64,000 nt of DNA from Pogonophryne albipinna (GCA_028583405.1 CM053263.1:534501-598500); one strand, 5' to 3'. Positions 1-10,138 are shown, counted from the first letter of the stretch. Numbers and translations are program-made. The notes: a model not told the origin generated them from the letters alone.

Positions 1-875
1 AGGAGGTATGCTACTAGTGTGCCCATGTCTTCGTTAAGACCCTCTTCCATCGCCTTCCACGTTGGTCGGCGCAGCATGATGGCAAGATCGTCTGCGTAGC
101 CATACTTTCTGGATGCTGTATCAGGTAGGTCGTGGATGTAAACATTGAACAGCATCGGCGAGAGAACAGACCCCTGAGTTACCCCGTTCTTCAGTCTTCT
201 GAGCCTACTGCACTGGCCACTGCTGGTCTGGAGGATGAAGCTACGGTTGGAAAGTGTCTTCATGATGAACTTCACCATGTGGCGGTCCGGTATTGTCCTC
301 AGCAGCTTCAGGTGGAGTCCCCGGAGCAACACGGTGTCATATGCAGCAGTCAGATCCAGGTACACTACCCCAGCTTTCTCATTGTCCTGGAAGCTGTCCT
401 CGATGTCCTGACAGAGTAGTGTTACCTGGTCTGCTGTTGATCTTCCACAACGGAAACCAGCTTGTTCCCGTGGGAGCTGTGAGTCCACCACTGGCTCGAT
501 GCGGCTATGGATCATCCTCTCCAAGATCTTAAATGGGACACAGAGCAACGAAATTGGTCTGTATGACTTGGGGTCTTCTGCAGATTTATTTGGCTTCGGC
601 AGAGCTATGACAGAGGCACGACGCCAAGTCTTTGGGAGATTTAATCTCTGGTAGCATGATGTATAGAAAGCACAGAGCCAGCCAGTTGTTGTTGTGTTCT
701 GGTGGATGACGAACTCCGGGTGGATGTTGTCACGGCCAGGGGATTTGCCTGGCTTGAGCTTGCTCATGGCCTCACTGAGTTCCTCTGCTGTGAATTCTCC
801 CGAGAGGTTGGAATCGACACTGGCCGCTCCCGAGATGCAAGACACCTCATGCGATGTCAAGCGATGGAACTTCCG
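1..875 (-). CDS. LINE reverse transcriptase domain (partial, open to window edge)
   Basis: Translating the minus strand with codons starting at positions equal to 2 modulo 3 gives an uninterrupted frame from about 875 to the window edge. In order it shows KLKPGKSPGRDNI (finger motif), PKPNKS followed by SYRPISLL, a block YLDLTAAYDTV with the first catalytic aspartate, GVTQGSVLSPMLFN, and YGYADDLA with the YADD catalytic pair. No stop interrupts these motifs. The rest of RT and the C-terminus are outside the window. The enzyme would copy the LINE RNA at a nicked target; here the upstream frameshifts make the whole element defective. Confidence 0.88.
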
Positions 876-1750
876 CCGACGGCAAAGGCTTTGTCAGCAT
901 CCGGGAAGCGGCCGTTCTTCAGGAGCTGGGATGCGATGGCGTTTGCTGTGACTGGGCAGCTGTGAGGTGTTGTATTTCTGCCTGTGAGCTGGTTGATGGT
1001 CTGCCACGCCTTGCGACTAGAATGGGTGAAGTCGATTGATTCAATGACCTCTGTCCATCTGGCCCTGCGGGTGATATCCAGCTTCTTGAGCAGTGCTGCT
1101 GCAGTCACATCCACCTCTTCTCTGGAGCTAGCCCTCTGGTGGTCACACAGAAGGTGGCTGCATTCCTCGTCCCAACCCGGGATGTAATTCCTGTTATAGC
1201 CATGTGGGATGGACTTCTTTGCCGCACCCAGGAGGACCTGGCAGTAGGCTGCATAGGCCGCCTCCAGGTCGGCTGGGTCTGGCAGGCCAGCTGACCTTCT
1301 TTCAGTCTCCTCAGCATACGACTCCCAATTGGCCTTTCGGAAGTTCCATCGCTTGACGTGTTTCCCTGGTACCGGTTCCACCAGTGATGGGACTTTAATG
1401 ATGGATGGTCGGTGATGTGAGCGGGGAAACCTGTCCAGGACGCGTCTCACCGGTATCGGGTCGATACTGTGGCATATGGCGAAGGCCAGGTCCGGGTTGG
1501 TGGAGGTGTTCCAGCGTGCAGAGAAGAAGGTTGGAGGCTCCTTGGGGTCATACAGCAGCAGCGCATCAGTGTTGGAGGCCCATTCACTCAGCGCCACTCC
1601 ATTAGGTGTTGTGTAGTTGTAACCCCAGTCTGTGTGCTGACAGTTGAAGTCACCTGCATAGATGGCGGGTGCAGTTATTGATGGGAGTGACGTCGTGGAC
1701 AGCTCTGATGGTTGACGACTGATGTTTCCTGGATTTTTGTAACCAGCCAC
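857..1750 (-). pseudogene. LINE endonuclease C-terminal part and linker
   Basis: This frame continues the endonuclease. A motif YAGDFNCQHTDWG corresponds to the conserved GDFN-type active-site block, followed by the C-terminal lobe and a linker ending at a TGA at 857-859. Only residues from about 25 onward look homologous, so the first methionine is not a real start. The RT frame carries on immediately downstream in a different register, so a second frameshift lies near 860-890. Upstream neighbour: the N-terminal endonuclease piece, overlapping by 76 bases in another frame. Confidence 0.85.
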
Positions 1751-2109
1751 TCGATGTTAGAGCCTGGTGGGGATTGGCTACAGGCTGACCAGCTTATTTC
1801 AGTCCGGACGAACGTTGCTACACCGTGTTGCTTGCTGTAGATGGACCCAGTGAGATGGAACCCAGGGATCTTGAGGATGTTGTCTGATGTGCAGTGTGTC
1901 TCCTGCAGGAGCAGAACCGCTGCCCCATTGGAATCAGCCAGGTGACGCAGGACTTCGAGTTTGGCGATTGTTAGGCCCTCGACATTGAGTTGAAGCACTG
2001 ACAGGCCTCGGTTTTCGACGGTCGGGATGACTGCCCGTCCGCCGGTCCTAAGCCTGCCAGCTCGACGTTTTGTTGGCGACATTAGTTTCACAAGTTGGTC
2101 TTGCACCAT
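1675..2109 (-). pseudogene. LINE endonuclease, N-terminal part
   Basis: The 144-residue frame begins with a basic stretch and then shows the opening of an AP-endonuclease-like domain: a core strand LQLNVEGL, and LLLQETH, in which the conserved glutamate of the N-terminal active-site motif is visible. The domain nicks target DNA for target-primed reverse transcription. The frame leaves homology near 1710 and ends at 1675. The continuation is in another frame (857-1750), so the endonuclease is split by a frameshift and is not expected to be active. Confidence 0.85.
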
Positions 2110-2205
2110 TTCTTGTTACTTGCAGAGGAGGCCACGTGGAGGCTGTCGTCTTCTCCTCCTAGTGTGGATGCTGCGTCACACTTTGAAAACCGCTGCTCTC
2201 TAGGT

Positions 2206-2311
2206 CAGCGGTTCTCAAACTTTATTCAATAATGTATCCCCTTTGAAAAAGAAATTCAGCCAAGTACCCCCTGATCAGCGCAAAAACTATTTGTTAGGGA
2301 AAAAATGTCTA
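2206..2311 (+). mobile_element. hAT-like terminal fragment
   Basis: Starts with CAGCGGTTCTCAAAC, the style of a hAT terminal inverted repeat, and continues with about 80 bases nearly identical to 6628-6704. It is preceded by CTCTAGGT. The fragment stops where L2-like sequence begins at about 2312. A matching opposite terminus (TTTGAGAACCACTG) lies at 7751-7764 and is followed by CTCTAGAT. Confidence 0.6.
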
Positions 2312-2795
2312 TGATGCGTTGGGCGATTTTCGTCACCCTCTGCAGTGCCTTCCTGTTGAGCATTGTGCAGTTCCCATACCAGGCTGTGATACAGCTGGTC
2401 AGGATACTCTCAATGGTGCAGCGATAGAAGTTCACCAGAATCTGAGGAGAGAGGTGATCTTTCTTTAGTCTCCTCAGGAAGAAGAGATGCTGGTGAGCCT
2501 TCTTTACTATGCTGGTGGTATTGTTGGACCATGAGAGGTCATCGGATATGTGGACCCCCAGGAACTTGAAGCTAGACACACGCTCCACCGCCGTTCCATT
2601 TATGTGGATGGGAGTGTGTGTGTTGCCTTTCGATTTCCTGAAGTCCACAATTAGTTCTTTTGTTTTTGTTGTGTTAAGGCCCAGGTTATTGTCAGCACAC
2701 CACTCAGTCAGATGCTGAACCTCCTCCCTGTAGGCCGTCTCATCGTTGTTGTGGATGAGGCCGATCACCGTTGTGTCGTCTGCATACTTATAGTC
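2312..2795 (-). mobile_element. L2/CR1-like LINE fragment, RT C-terminal half
   Basis: The minus strand encodes the second half of a LINE reverse transcriptase, starting just before YADDTTVIGLI. It then gives the region KFLGVHISDDLSW, the basic LRRLKK segment and the C-terminal NFYRCTIESILTSC and RVTKIAQ blocks. This is the arrangement typical of teleost L2 (Maui-like) elements. The open frame 2256-2846 continues past both ends of homology by chance. It is 5'-truncated, and its left end abuts hAT-like sequence. Confidence 0.88.
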
Positions 2796-3106
2796 ATAGA
2801 ACCACACCATATGAGCGCACGGTTTAAAGTCTCTAGATTCGCTCAAGGTAGTCCGCTGTACAGAGAACTATAGTTTCCCCACAGCAGACGCACATTAACA
2901 ACTGCTGGCGCATCATAAATATGTTGGATAGTGTAAGTGCAGCCGGATTGTCAAAGCACCACAGTCTCATTTCCTAAGTCCTTTTGAACTATCCACTTTT
3001 CCTTAATCCAGTGACGTTTCACACAGAGGTCAAGGAATAGTGGATAGAGACGATAGGAGCTGATTTTTGGGTCTACCATCCCTGTACACACGGCAACTCT
3101 CTAGTA

Positions 3107-3170
3107 ATGGCTTCTACTAGAAGACCACTGGCAGACCTTCAGCGGGATGCGGCTGACCAGATTGAAAAGT
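3107..3170 (+). CDS. Candidate first coding exon, unit A
   Basis: An ATG opens a 21-codon frame beginning MASTRRPLADLQ and ending DAADQIEK, followed directly by a consensus splice donor GTAAGT. A second copy at 5385 and a partial third at 7989 keep the same frame and the same donor despite substitutions, which is the only evidence for coding. The family is not recognised. It could be the first exon of a duplicated host gene or of a transposon. No downstream exon was found. Confidence 0.35.
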
Positions 3171-3405
3171 GTAAGTATCTTATATATAGGTAGACCTTAA
3201 CATAAGATACTTAGTTTTTTTGAAGCGGAGCTCATAAAATGTATACATTTCATTGATTTATTTATACTTATGTCAGGTTGCGTCCTCCATATTTACTAGC
3301 AGCTAAACTAGTGAATTTGCCTATTTGAAGTACTTGTTTTCTGTTTGTTGGCTATACGGCTTGTTACTATATGTATATGTTCATAGAGAAACCAGTTCAA
3401 AACAT

Positions 3406-3516
3406 TGTCAGAAGTGGGATTTGAACCCACGCCTCCATTCGGAGACCAGAAGTCCCGTTTCACAGGAAGGAGTGATACCTTGAGTCTGGCGCCTTAGACC
3501 GCTCGGCCATCCTGAC
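3406..3516 (-). tRNA. tRNA-Leu(CAA), intron-containing
   Basis: The minus strand folds as a tRNA-Leu: acceptor GTCAGGA pairing with the 3' strand, D-arm GGCCGAGCGGTCTAAGG with an A-box, and anticodon stem CCAGA/TCTGG around a CAA anticodon. It has a long variable arm and a T-arm with GGTTCAAATCC (B-box). An intron of about 27 nt lies one base after the anticodon, as in other vertebrate tRNA-Leu(CAA) genes. A TTTT run about seven bases downstream would stop Pol III. The CCA is not encoded. Confidence 0.95.
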
Positions 3517-3764
3517 AGCTGGGAGAAAAGTTTCATTCTAGGTATTTGTACAACGAGAGAAAGTCATCTTAGTTATTTACCGTTTAAAACGTTTCCTTTT
3601 TGTAATTTCCTTTCCACAGACTTATTGACTACTCACATTTGTGTGTTTTATGGCGCCTTTAATTTGACCTACAAAGATGTCCAACCTCTTTTTTCCACAC
3701 GCATTGCTTATCGGCAATAGATTTATTTCAGACGCACAATGGACGAGGGAACATGACACACGTA

Positions 3765-3930
3765 TAGATAAATAAATACATGCATACAAAATATATGAAT
3801 ATATACAGGAACAAATTTATAAAATCATAAATACATGTTCAAATCAATACAGAATGAATACATGTGGAAATAAATACAGGATTAAATAAATACAATAATA
3901 AATAAATGCATAAATAAATAAATAAATGAT
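3765..3930. repeat. AT-rich minisatellite (AAATAAATA-type)
   Basis: Irregular tandem array of short AAATAAATACA-like units. Equivalent arrays occur at 6035-6215 and, inverted, at 8455-8765, each next to a tRNA. Open frames read through it are artefacts rich in Y, I and F. Confidence 0.85.
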
Positions 3931-4389
3931 GTTACGGTTATCTGAGAGGACCCAAACGCAGGACACGGCAGAGTGTTAAAAAGGTTTATTTTGAGGTGGA
4001 GGAGCGTGGAGAATAATCCGGTTGATAGCGGCTGTTGAGGTGGTGGAGCGTGGAGAATAATCCGGCTGGAGAGTGATCCTGGAGCACAAGAAGAACAGGT
4101 AAGAAGAATATTCAGGTGTAGAGGAAATAGCTAAATAATGCTAAGAAGGCTGAGAGTTTTACCACTGGGGTTTAAACAACGATCTGGCGCTGACAAGCTG
4201 TGGAGCCTCCGCTGATATGCCATTAGTAAATGGCTGATGGAAATCAGGTGTGTAGCAGAGGAGGGTGCCCAACTGATTGCAGCAGGTGGAGGTTGAACCG
4301 GGAGCCAGGAGTGACAGCAACCACGCCCACACAGACAGGGGAAGGGAAAACACACCCAAGGGAGGTGGCTGGAGAATACAACCACCACA
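3931..4389 (-). mobile_element. Solo LTR (Gypsy-like) with 5-bp target duplication
   Basis: A 459-bp block begins TGTTACGG and ends ACCACCACA on the plus strand. It is flanked by AATGA at 3926-3930 and 4390-4394. The sequence is absent from duplicate unit B, so the insertion is defined by an empty site. Orientation is inferred from AATAAA followed about 50 bases later by the CA end on the minus strand. No internal retrotransposon sequence remains, consistent with LTR-LTR recombination. Confidence 0.85.
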
Positions 4390-5384
4390 AATGAATGTAT
4401 AAATAATACCAAGATTTAGAATAAAACAGAACACACGTTTTTATATATTTTTAATGTATTTCTACATTTATGTTAATTTATATTTATTTATTAAGAGGTA
4501 GGCGGTCCTAACCTCAGTCAGTCTGAAGCAGGATTGGTTAATGTTGGAGCCAGGCAGAAGCAAGCGATCCGTAGCGAGTCATACTACATCCATTGGTTGC
4601 GGTGGAATTCTCAGTTTAGCTAAGAAAGGTTCGTAACGAAGTGAAATGACCTGTAAGTATCCAAGTCCATGATAAGAGCTGTTCGAATTCTCTAGTCTAG
4701 ATGATAGGAAAGGAACTTTGAAACTTCCTTTATAACCTCCTTTAGTTTAGGAAACACTGGACCTTTCTTTACGAAAGGAAAGGAGAAAATGCTCTCCCAC
4801 AATACCTTGTGGCCGCAACATTTACCGTGAAACAACATTCAGCAGTTCACGGAAACAACCGATCGTGACCGAGAAATGCATATCATGAAAGTTACGGTGC
4901 TTATTGAGCATTTTACAACTTTTTACTGAAATGATCAACTAAATTCAAAATTTCACAGTGTAATAGGGATATACACAGTGATAGGTTAAGGCCTAACACG
5001 TTTATAATAAATACATTTGTATTTACCATGGTCTAGCATCCCTGTACACACACAGCAACTCTCTAGTAATGGCTGTCCACGTTCATAAAGCCTTCATAGA
5101 ACCACACCATTGCACGGTGCAAAGTCTCTAGATGCGCTCAAAGTAGTCCGCTGTACAGAGAACTGTAGTTTCCCCACAGCAGACTCACATTAATAAAATG
5201 TTGGATAGTGTCAGTGCAGCCGGATTCTCAAAGCACCACAGTCTCTTTTCCTAAGTCCTTTTGAATTCTCCACTTTTCCTTAACCCAGTTACGTTTCACA
5301 CAGAGGTCAAGGAATAGTGGATACAGAGACGATAGGAGCTGATTTTTGGGTCTCCATCCCTGTACACACGGCAACTCTCTAGTA

Positions 5385-5448
5385 ATGGCTTCTACTAGAA
5401 GGCCACTGACAGACCTTCTGCGGGATGCGGCTGACCAGATTGAAAAGT
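5385..5448 (+). CDS. Candidate first coding exon, unit B
   Basis: Same 64-base exon as in unit A, beginning MASTRRPLTDLL and ending DAADQIEK before a GTAAGT donor. Differences from unit A change two residues (A to T and Q to L) but make no stop or frameshift. The partner exons and product are unknown. Confidence 0.35.
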
Positions 5449-5681
5449 GTAAGTATCTTATATATAGGTAGACCTTAACATAGGATACAGTTTTTTTGAA
5501 GCGGAGCTCATAAAATGTATACATTTCATTGATTTATTTATACTTATGTCAGGTTGCGTCCTCCATATTTACTAGCAGCTAAACTAGTGAATTTGCCTAT
5601 TTGAAGTACTTGTTTTCTGTTTGTTGGCTATACGGCTTGTTACTATATGTATATGTTCAAAGAGAAACCAGTTCAAAACAT

Positions 5682-5792
5682 TGTCAGAAGTGGGATTTGA
5701 ACCCACGCCTCCATTCGGAGACCAGAAGTCCCGTTTCACAGGAAGGAGTGATACCTTGAGTCTGGCGCCTTAGACCGCTCGGCCATCCTGAC
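5682..5792 (-). tRNA. tRNA-Leu(CAA), intron-containing, second copy
   Basis: Apparently identical in the mature tRNA and intron to the copy at 3406-3516, with the same 111-base span. A-box and B-box (GGTTCAAATCC) are intact, and a TTTT run follows the 3' end. Flanking sequence matches for over a kilobase on both sides, so it arose by segmental duplication and not by retroposition. Confidence 0.95.
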
Positions 5793-6034
5793 AGCTGTCA
5801 GTAAAGTTTCATTCTAGGTATTTCTACAACTACAGAAAGTCAACTTAGTTATTTAACGTTAACAACTTTTCCTTTTGTAATTTCCTTTCCGCAGACTTAT
5901 TGACAACTCACATTTGTGTGTTTTATGGCGCCTTTAATTTGACCTACTAAGATGTCCAACCTTTTTTTTTCCACACGCATTGCTTATCGGCAATATATTT
6001 ATTTCAAACGTACAATGGACGACGGAACATGACA

Positions 6035-6215
6035 CATGTATAGATAAATAAATAAATGCATAACAAATATATCAATATATACAGGATTACATTAATAAAA
6101 TAATAAATACATACAGAAATGAATACATGTGGAAATAAATACAGGATTAAATAAATACAAGAATAAATAAATGCATAAATACATTTCGAAATAAATAAAT
6201 GATTGTATGAATAAT
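6035..6215. repeat. AT-rich minisatellite, unit B
   Basis: Copy of the 3765-3930 array with different unit numbers. Confidence 0.8.
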
Positions 6216-6463
6216 AAAAAAAATTGAGAATAAAACAGAACACACATTTTAATATTTTTTTAACGTATTTCTACATTTATGTTAATTTACATTCATTTAT
6301 TAACTAACCTCAGTCAGTCTGAAGCAGGATTGGTTCATGTTGGAGCCAGGCAGAAGCAAGCGATCCGTAGCGAGTCATACTACATCCATTGGTTGCGATG
6401 GAATTCTCAGTTTAGCTAAGAAAGGTTTGTAAAGAAGTGAAATTACCTGTAAGTATCCAAGTC

Positions 6464-7764
6464 GCAGCCATATGCCAGTACAAGCTCTAGCCAATCAAAC
6501 CGCGTGCTTGTGTGTCCGGGGCGGGAGATTCATGTGATTGGTTGTTGGTCGAGTTTCAGACACGCCCACCGGCAAGCTTCAACGCACGCCGCCGTGTGGA
6601 CGCTGCGTCACAGTTTGAAAACTTCAATAATGTACCCCCTTTGAAAAAGAAATTCAGCCAAGTACCCCCTGATCAGCGCAAAAACTATTTGTTAGGGAAA
6701 AAATGCCTATATAAAGAGGTACAGTACAGCGCTGCACCATCGGTGTCTGATTTATTAAAACAACAACATTGTAACTGAGAAACACTTAAATGCTACATTT
6801 CAAATGTTTACAATCCATCACTAAATTCATGGCAAACCAATTTTAACATCATGCAATAACACAAAGGACATTAGTTGCATTGAACTGATCTTTTTAATAA
6901 GTTGTACTTACAATGTAGTGAGAAACATGGGCTTGTGCTTCACTGAGGATCTTTGTCATTCTGACAGGGAGGCAAACTGCAGTTATTACACTTCGCGTTT
7001 TGAAATATGTGTAACTCTGTATATAAAACCCACACTGCTCAAACTTCGTAACTTTTCCTAAAATTGGTATATTTATTTATTTGTTTATTTTTGGGGCGTG
7101 GGGAATGAAGAGAAAAAAATATATGAGCATGGGATTTTGACCCCTCATATAAACAAATGCATAATGCTGCACTATACTTTGCGGAAACACACCGTTTCAA
7201 CGCTTATTGTTTAGGTCCTTTGATAAGCAGGCAGTCATATAATTAACTAGAACTAGTTAGATCTGATAGATTTGGACATACACGTGAGTGAAGTATAACC
7301 GGACGCGAGAGAGAGATCAGAGATCAGCTGCTGCTGCTGACGGAGAACACACAGCTCTGCATGATCACAGCTCCCCCGCTGTGACGGACCGTTGAGCGGA
7401 GCAAAATACACTAAGAGTTAAACCTAACACACTTAGCTAGTTCATCTACTCTGGAACTAGCTAAACTAGTTATACATATATTTATTCTTTACTGTCGGGT
7501 CACTTATTACAGGTTCAGCGAGCTGCACGAGACTGACGGGCTGTCAGGAGAGGGAGAGGAAAAGAGAGCACCCCGTTTATTTTCCCCATTTTATTATCCA
7601 GAATTACTGTAAACCTTTGAATAAAGTAGTTAATCTACTATTAGTAGTTTGTTTAAATGCATTAATTATGTTTTTTTTCATTAACATAAAATAAATCTCA
7701 CGTACCCCCTGCAGTACTCCAACGTACCCCTAGGGGTCCGCGTACCCCCATTTGAGAACCACTG
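6464..7764. mobile_element. Non-autonomous hAT-like element interrupting unit B
   Basis: The unit B sequence is interrupted here by about 1.3 kb. The right end is TTTGAGAACCACTG, a hAT-style terminus complementary to CAGCGGTTCTCAAA at 2206. The left terminus is not visible, so the left boundary is inferred from where unit homology stops. Internal positions 7245-7440 match 55662-55800 in another hAT. No transposase motif was found, and open frames inside it are not convincing. Confidence 0.6.
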
Positions 7765-8036
7765 CTCTAGATGATAGGAAAGGAGCTTTGAAACTTCCTT
7801 TACCTCCTTTAGTTTAGGAAACACTGGACCTTGCTTTACAAAAGGAAAGGAAAAAATGATTTCCCACAATACCTTGCGGCCGCAACATTTACATTTACAG
7901 TTCACGGAAACAACCTATCGTGACCGAGAAATGCGTATCATGAAAGTTACGGTGCTTATTGAGTATTTTACAATTTATGCTGTAACTTGCAGACCTTCCG
8001 CGGGATGCGGCTGACCAGATGGAAAAGTGTAAGTAT
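7765..8036. repeat. Continuation of duplicated unit and partial third exon copy
   Basis: Resumes the unit at CTCTAGATGATAGG (compare 4692) and then jumps at about 7987 to a third partial copy of the candidate exon, encoding ADLPRDAADQMEK in frame up to the GTAAGT donor at 8029. The start codon region is missing. A solo LTR sits eight bases into the intron. Confidence 0.7.
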
Positions 8037-8337
8037 TGTAGCGACCCTGTATAGGATGCTGAGGGTGTCACTCAGGCATCCCCTGTCTCTCTGCCAATCA
8101 TAGAGCTGCACTGTGATGCTGGTTGAGGTGCGGGCCTGTGGTTGGGGGAGCAGACAGGGGAGGGCCTGAAGTTGTGACGTAGACACTGTTATATATAGGG
8201 GTATGTGTGGGAGTTAGTGTTCGTGTGAGGTTGAACCCACAAGCTGTACATGAACCTGTGATCATCCGTGAATAAGAAGAAGTTATTAAAGCCTAATAAC
8301 TAGAAGCCTGTTTCCGACTCCCTTTGTGATCGTTACA
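8037..8337 (+). mobile_element. Solo LTR with 4-bp target duplication
   Basis: A 301-bp block begins TGTAGCGACCC and ends GTTACA. It is flanked by GTAT at 8033-8036 and 8338-8341; the uninterrupted sequence GTAAGTATCTTATAT is seen at 3171 and 5449. A TATATATAGGGG box lies about 40 bases before the middle of the R-like region, and ATTAAAG near the 3' end is a candidate polyadenylation signal. No internal sequence remains. Confidence 0.88.
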
Positions 8338-8379
8338 GTATCTTATATTTAGGTAGACCTTAAAGTCTGATGAATGAAT

Positions 8380-8790
8380 GATCACACTCCTGTAACCAAT
8401 CCTGCTTCAGACTGAGGTTAGGACCGCCCACCTCATTAGCATATTGACACAGAAATACATAAATAAATAAATGTAAGTGAACGTAAATGTAGAAATATAT
8501 TAAAGATTTATAATAATGTGTGTTGTGTTTAATTCTCAAGTTGTATGTATTTATTTATACATTTATTTATTTATTTCCATCTTTATTTATGCATTTATTT
8601 ATTATAATTGTATTTATTTGTGTATTTATTTCCACATTTATTTATTTATGTGTTTATTTCCACATGTATTTATTCCTGTATTCATTTATTCCTGTATTTC
8701 TTTCCGTATTTATTCCTTTACATTTATTCATACATTTATTTACACATTTATTTATTTATACTTGTTGTTATGTCATGTTCCATCCTCCAT
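8380..8790. repeat. Inverted copy of the AT-rich arm
   Basis: TAACCAATCCTGCTTCAGAC at 8396 is the reverse complement of the block near 4520 and 6320. It is followed by a TTTATTTATTTCC-type array, the inverse of the AT-rich minisatellites. No gene is visible in it. Confidence 0.75.
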
Positions 8791-8855
8791 AAAAGGTTCA
8801 AGGTTCCGAAACAACATATCTGAAGATCTAGGATTAATACACCATAAAATGTCTC

Positions 8856-8928
8856 AGCCCAACGTGGGGCTCGAACCCACGACCCTGAGATTAAGAGTCT
8901 CATGCTCTACCGACTGAGCTAGCCGGGC
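8856..8928 (-). tRNA. tRNA-Lys(CTT)
   Basis: The minus strand reads GCCCGGC acceptor, D-arm TAGCTCAGTCGGTAGAGCA, anticodon loop with CTT, and a T-arm with GGTTCGAGCCC. All stems pair (G-T pairs allowed in the acceptor). A TTTT run follows within ten bases. The discriminator reads T, where vertebrate tRNA-Lys normally has G. The flank (GATCTAGGATTAATACACC) is shared with the copy at 51989. Confidence 0.95.
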
Positions 8929-8967
8929 TGCTCATGACGAGAAGTGGGCGGCAATTTTTTCCTCTAT

Positions 8968-10138
8968 TGAGGTCTGTACTACGAAGCAGGATTTTCGCCC
9001 AGCTGGCTAACTTCAAGGAAAACTCGGGGTTTCCGGTCCTACGACGCTGGTTCACTTCCCCCAAGGCTAGATCTCCATGGTAACTTATGCTGAGCAGGGG
9101 CCTATCCTACGAATCTAGTTCAACATATCCTGGATATGTTTTGAGTTAGCCGGTTGGCCTAATCCAAAACAAACCCGCTCTCGCTAAACTGTCCTACGAC
9201 GCTGGCTATCAACTCGATAGCTCAAGCCAGCCGTGTCCTATCTAGTTAGGTGCGTGTTCACATAAAAGGGGTGGCATCTGGAGCATTCGACCAATCACAA
9301 ACATGGAGAAGCGCACTGACAGCGCAGCGTCATACTTCCTGAATGAAAAGTCAACTATAATATTAGACATATGAAGAAGTTAAACTTTAAACATCCATGA
9401 CTTAAACACTTTATCCAGGATAAAAGCCACATAGCTGCACCTGCAAGGTGAATACAGCTGGTAACAGAAAAAGTGTTTGAATGCGTACATTAACAGGTTT
9501 ATGATATCACTGCCCCGTCTAAGACACGATCTGACTTTAATTACTTTTGACTCGAGTGTTTCGTCAACTTAATGTGTTGCTTAAAATAATACTTCTGCAT
9601 ACAATGTGACACTGTAAGCGTTGCAAGGCCAGATACGGCTCAGCTGACTCAGATAAGGAAATATATGATATGAATGAAACTTTATTACAGACTCAGGGTC
9701 CATACATTATGATGTGATATGAATGATAATTGGACACATCGATCGACGTCTGCACTCACAGTGCCGCGGACTGTAGGCTACGTAATGTTACTTTGATCCG
9801 GTTACTTATGTTGTGGCAGATATTTAAGTAAGCTTTCTTAACGCTAATGTTATAATAGTCAGATTGCTCTGAAGATGGGAGGTGATATTCTATTTATTTA
9901 TTTTTTATTAGTTCACTTTTCATTCAAGAAGTAGACGCTGCGCTGTCAGTACGCTTGTCCATGTTTGTGATTGGTCGAATGCTCCAGATACCACCCCTTT
10001 CATGTGAACGCGCACCTAACTAGATAGGACACGGCTGGCTTGAGCGATCCACTTGATAACCCGCGTCGTATGTTTTGGATTAGGCCAACCGGCTAACTCA
10101 AACATATCCAGGTTAGGTTGAACCAGAGGCCTGTACTA
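8968..10138. mobile_element. DNA transposon with long terminal inverted repeats (GTACTACGAAGC family), copy 1
   Basis: Left arm starts GGTCTGTACTACGAAGC. Sequence from about 9115 to 9345 recurs inverted at about 9930-10130, including CAATCACAAACATGGA and GCCGGTTGGCCTAATCC. The interior shows no transposase motif, so it is non-autonomous. The last 17 bases are in the opposite orientation to that expected. A second copy lies at 43253-44277. Confidence 0.8.

Larger units (their letters stand above)
1..2158 (-). mobile_element. LINE (non-LTR retrotransposon), endonuclease plus RT, truncated by window edge
   Basis: A minus-strand non-LTR retrotransposon whose coding sequence starts near 2109 and runs off the left edge. 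Read right to left it gives an AP-type endonuclease, a linker, and a reverse transcriptase in the standard LINE order. Two frame breaks divide it, one near 1700-1725 inside the endonuclease and one near 860-890 between linker and RT. The stretch 2110-2158 is probably 5' untranslated sequence. The endonuclease style suggests a jockey-like group, but the clade is not resolved by eye. The 3' end, tail and target duplication lie outside the window. Confidence 0.9.
2796..5095. repeat. Duplicated unit A (tRNA-Leu and candidate exon)
   Basis: From CATAGAACCACACC at 2796 the sequence is repeated, with scattered substitutions, from 5097. The shared unit contains a candidate small exon, tRNA-Leu(CAA), an AT-rich minisatellite and a block with AGTCAGTCTGAAGCAGG. 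The distance between the two tRNAs is 2276 bases, of which 464 are an LTR insertion present only in unit A, so the duplication predates that insertion. 4395-5095 holds no other gene that I can see. Confidence 0.85.
5096..6463. repeat. Duplicated unit B (tRNA-Leu and candidate exon)
   Basis: Second copy of the unit starting at 2796, colinear with it through the candidate exon, tRNA-Leu, AT-rich array and AGTCAGTCTGAAGCAGG block, but without the solo LTR. It breaks at 6464 where a hAT-like element intervenes, and the unit resumes at 7765. A short extra copy of the exon leader (CATCCCTGTACACAC) lies just upstream at about 5039. Confidence 0.85.

Noticed and set aside
8455..8765. CRISPR-like regular repeats
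   Set aside because: The array is low-complexity AT minisatellite in a vertebrate genome, without unique spacers.
8516..8917. ORF ending VGLEPTTLRLRVSC, and similar ORFs near 47593-47919, 51486-51737 and 51876-52070
   Set aside because: These are translations across tRNA-Lys genes and AT-rich repeats; the peptide is the well-known artefact of reading a tRNA-Lys gene.
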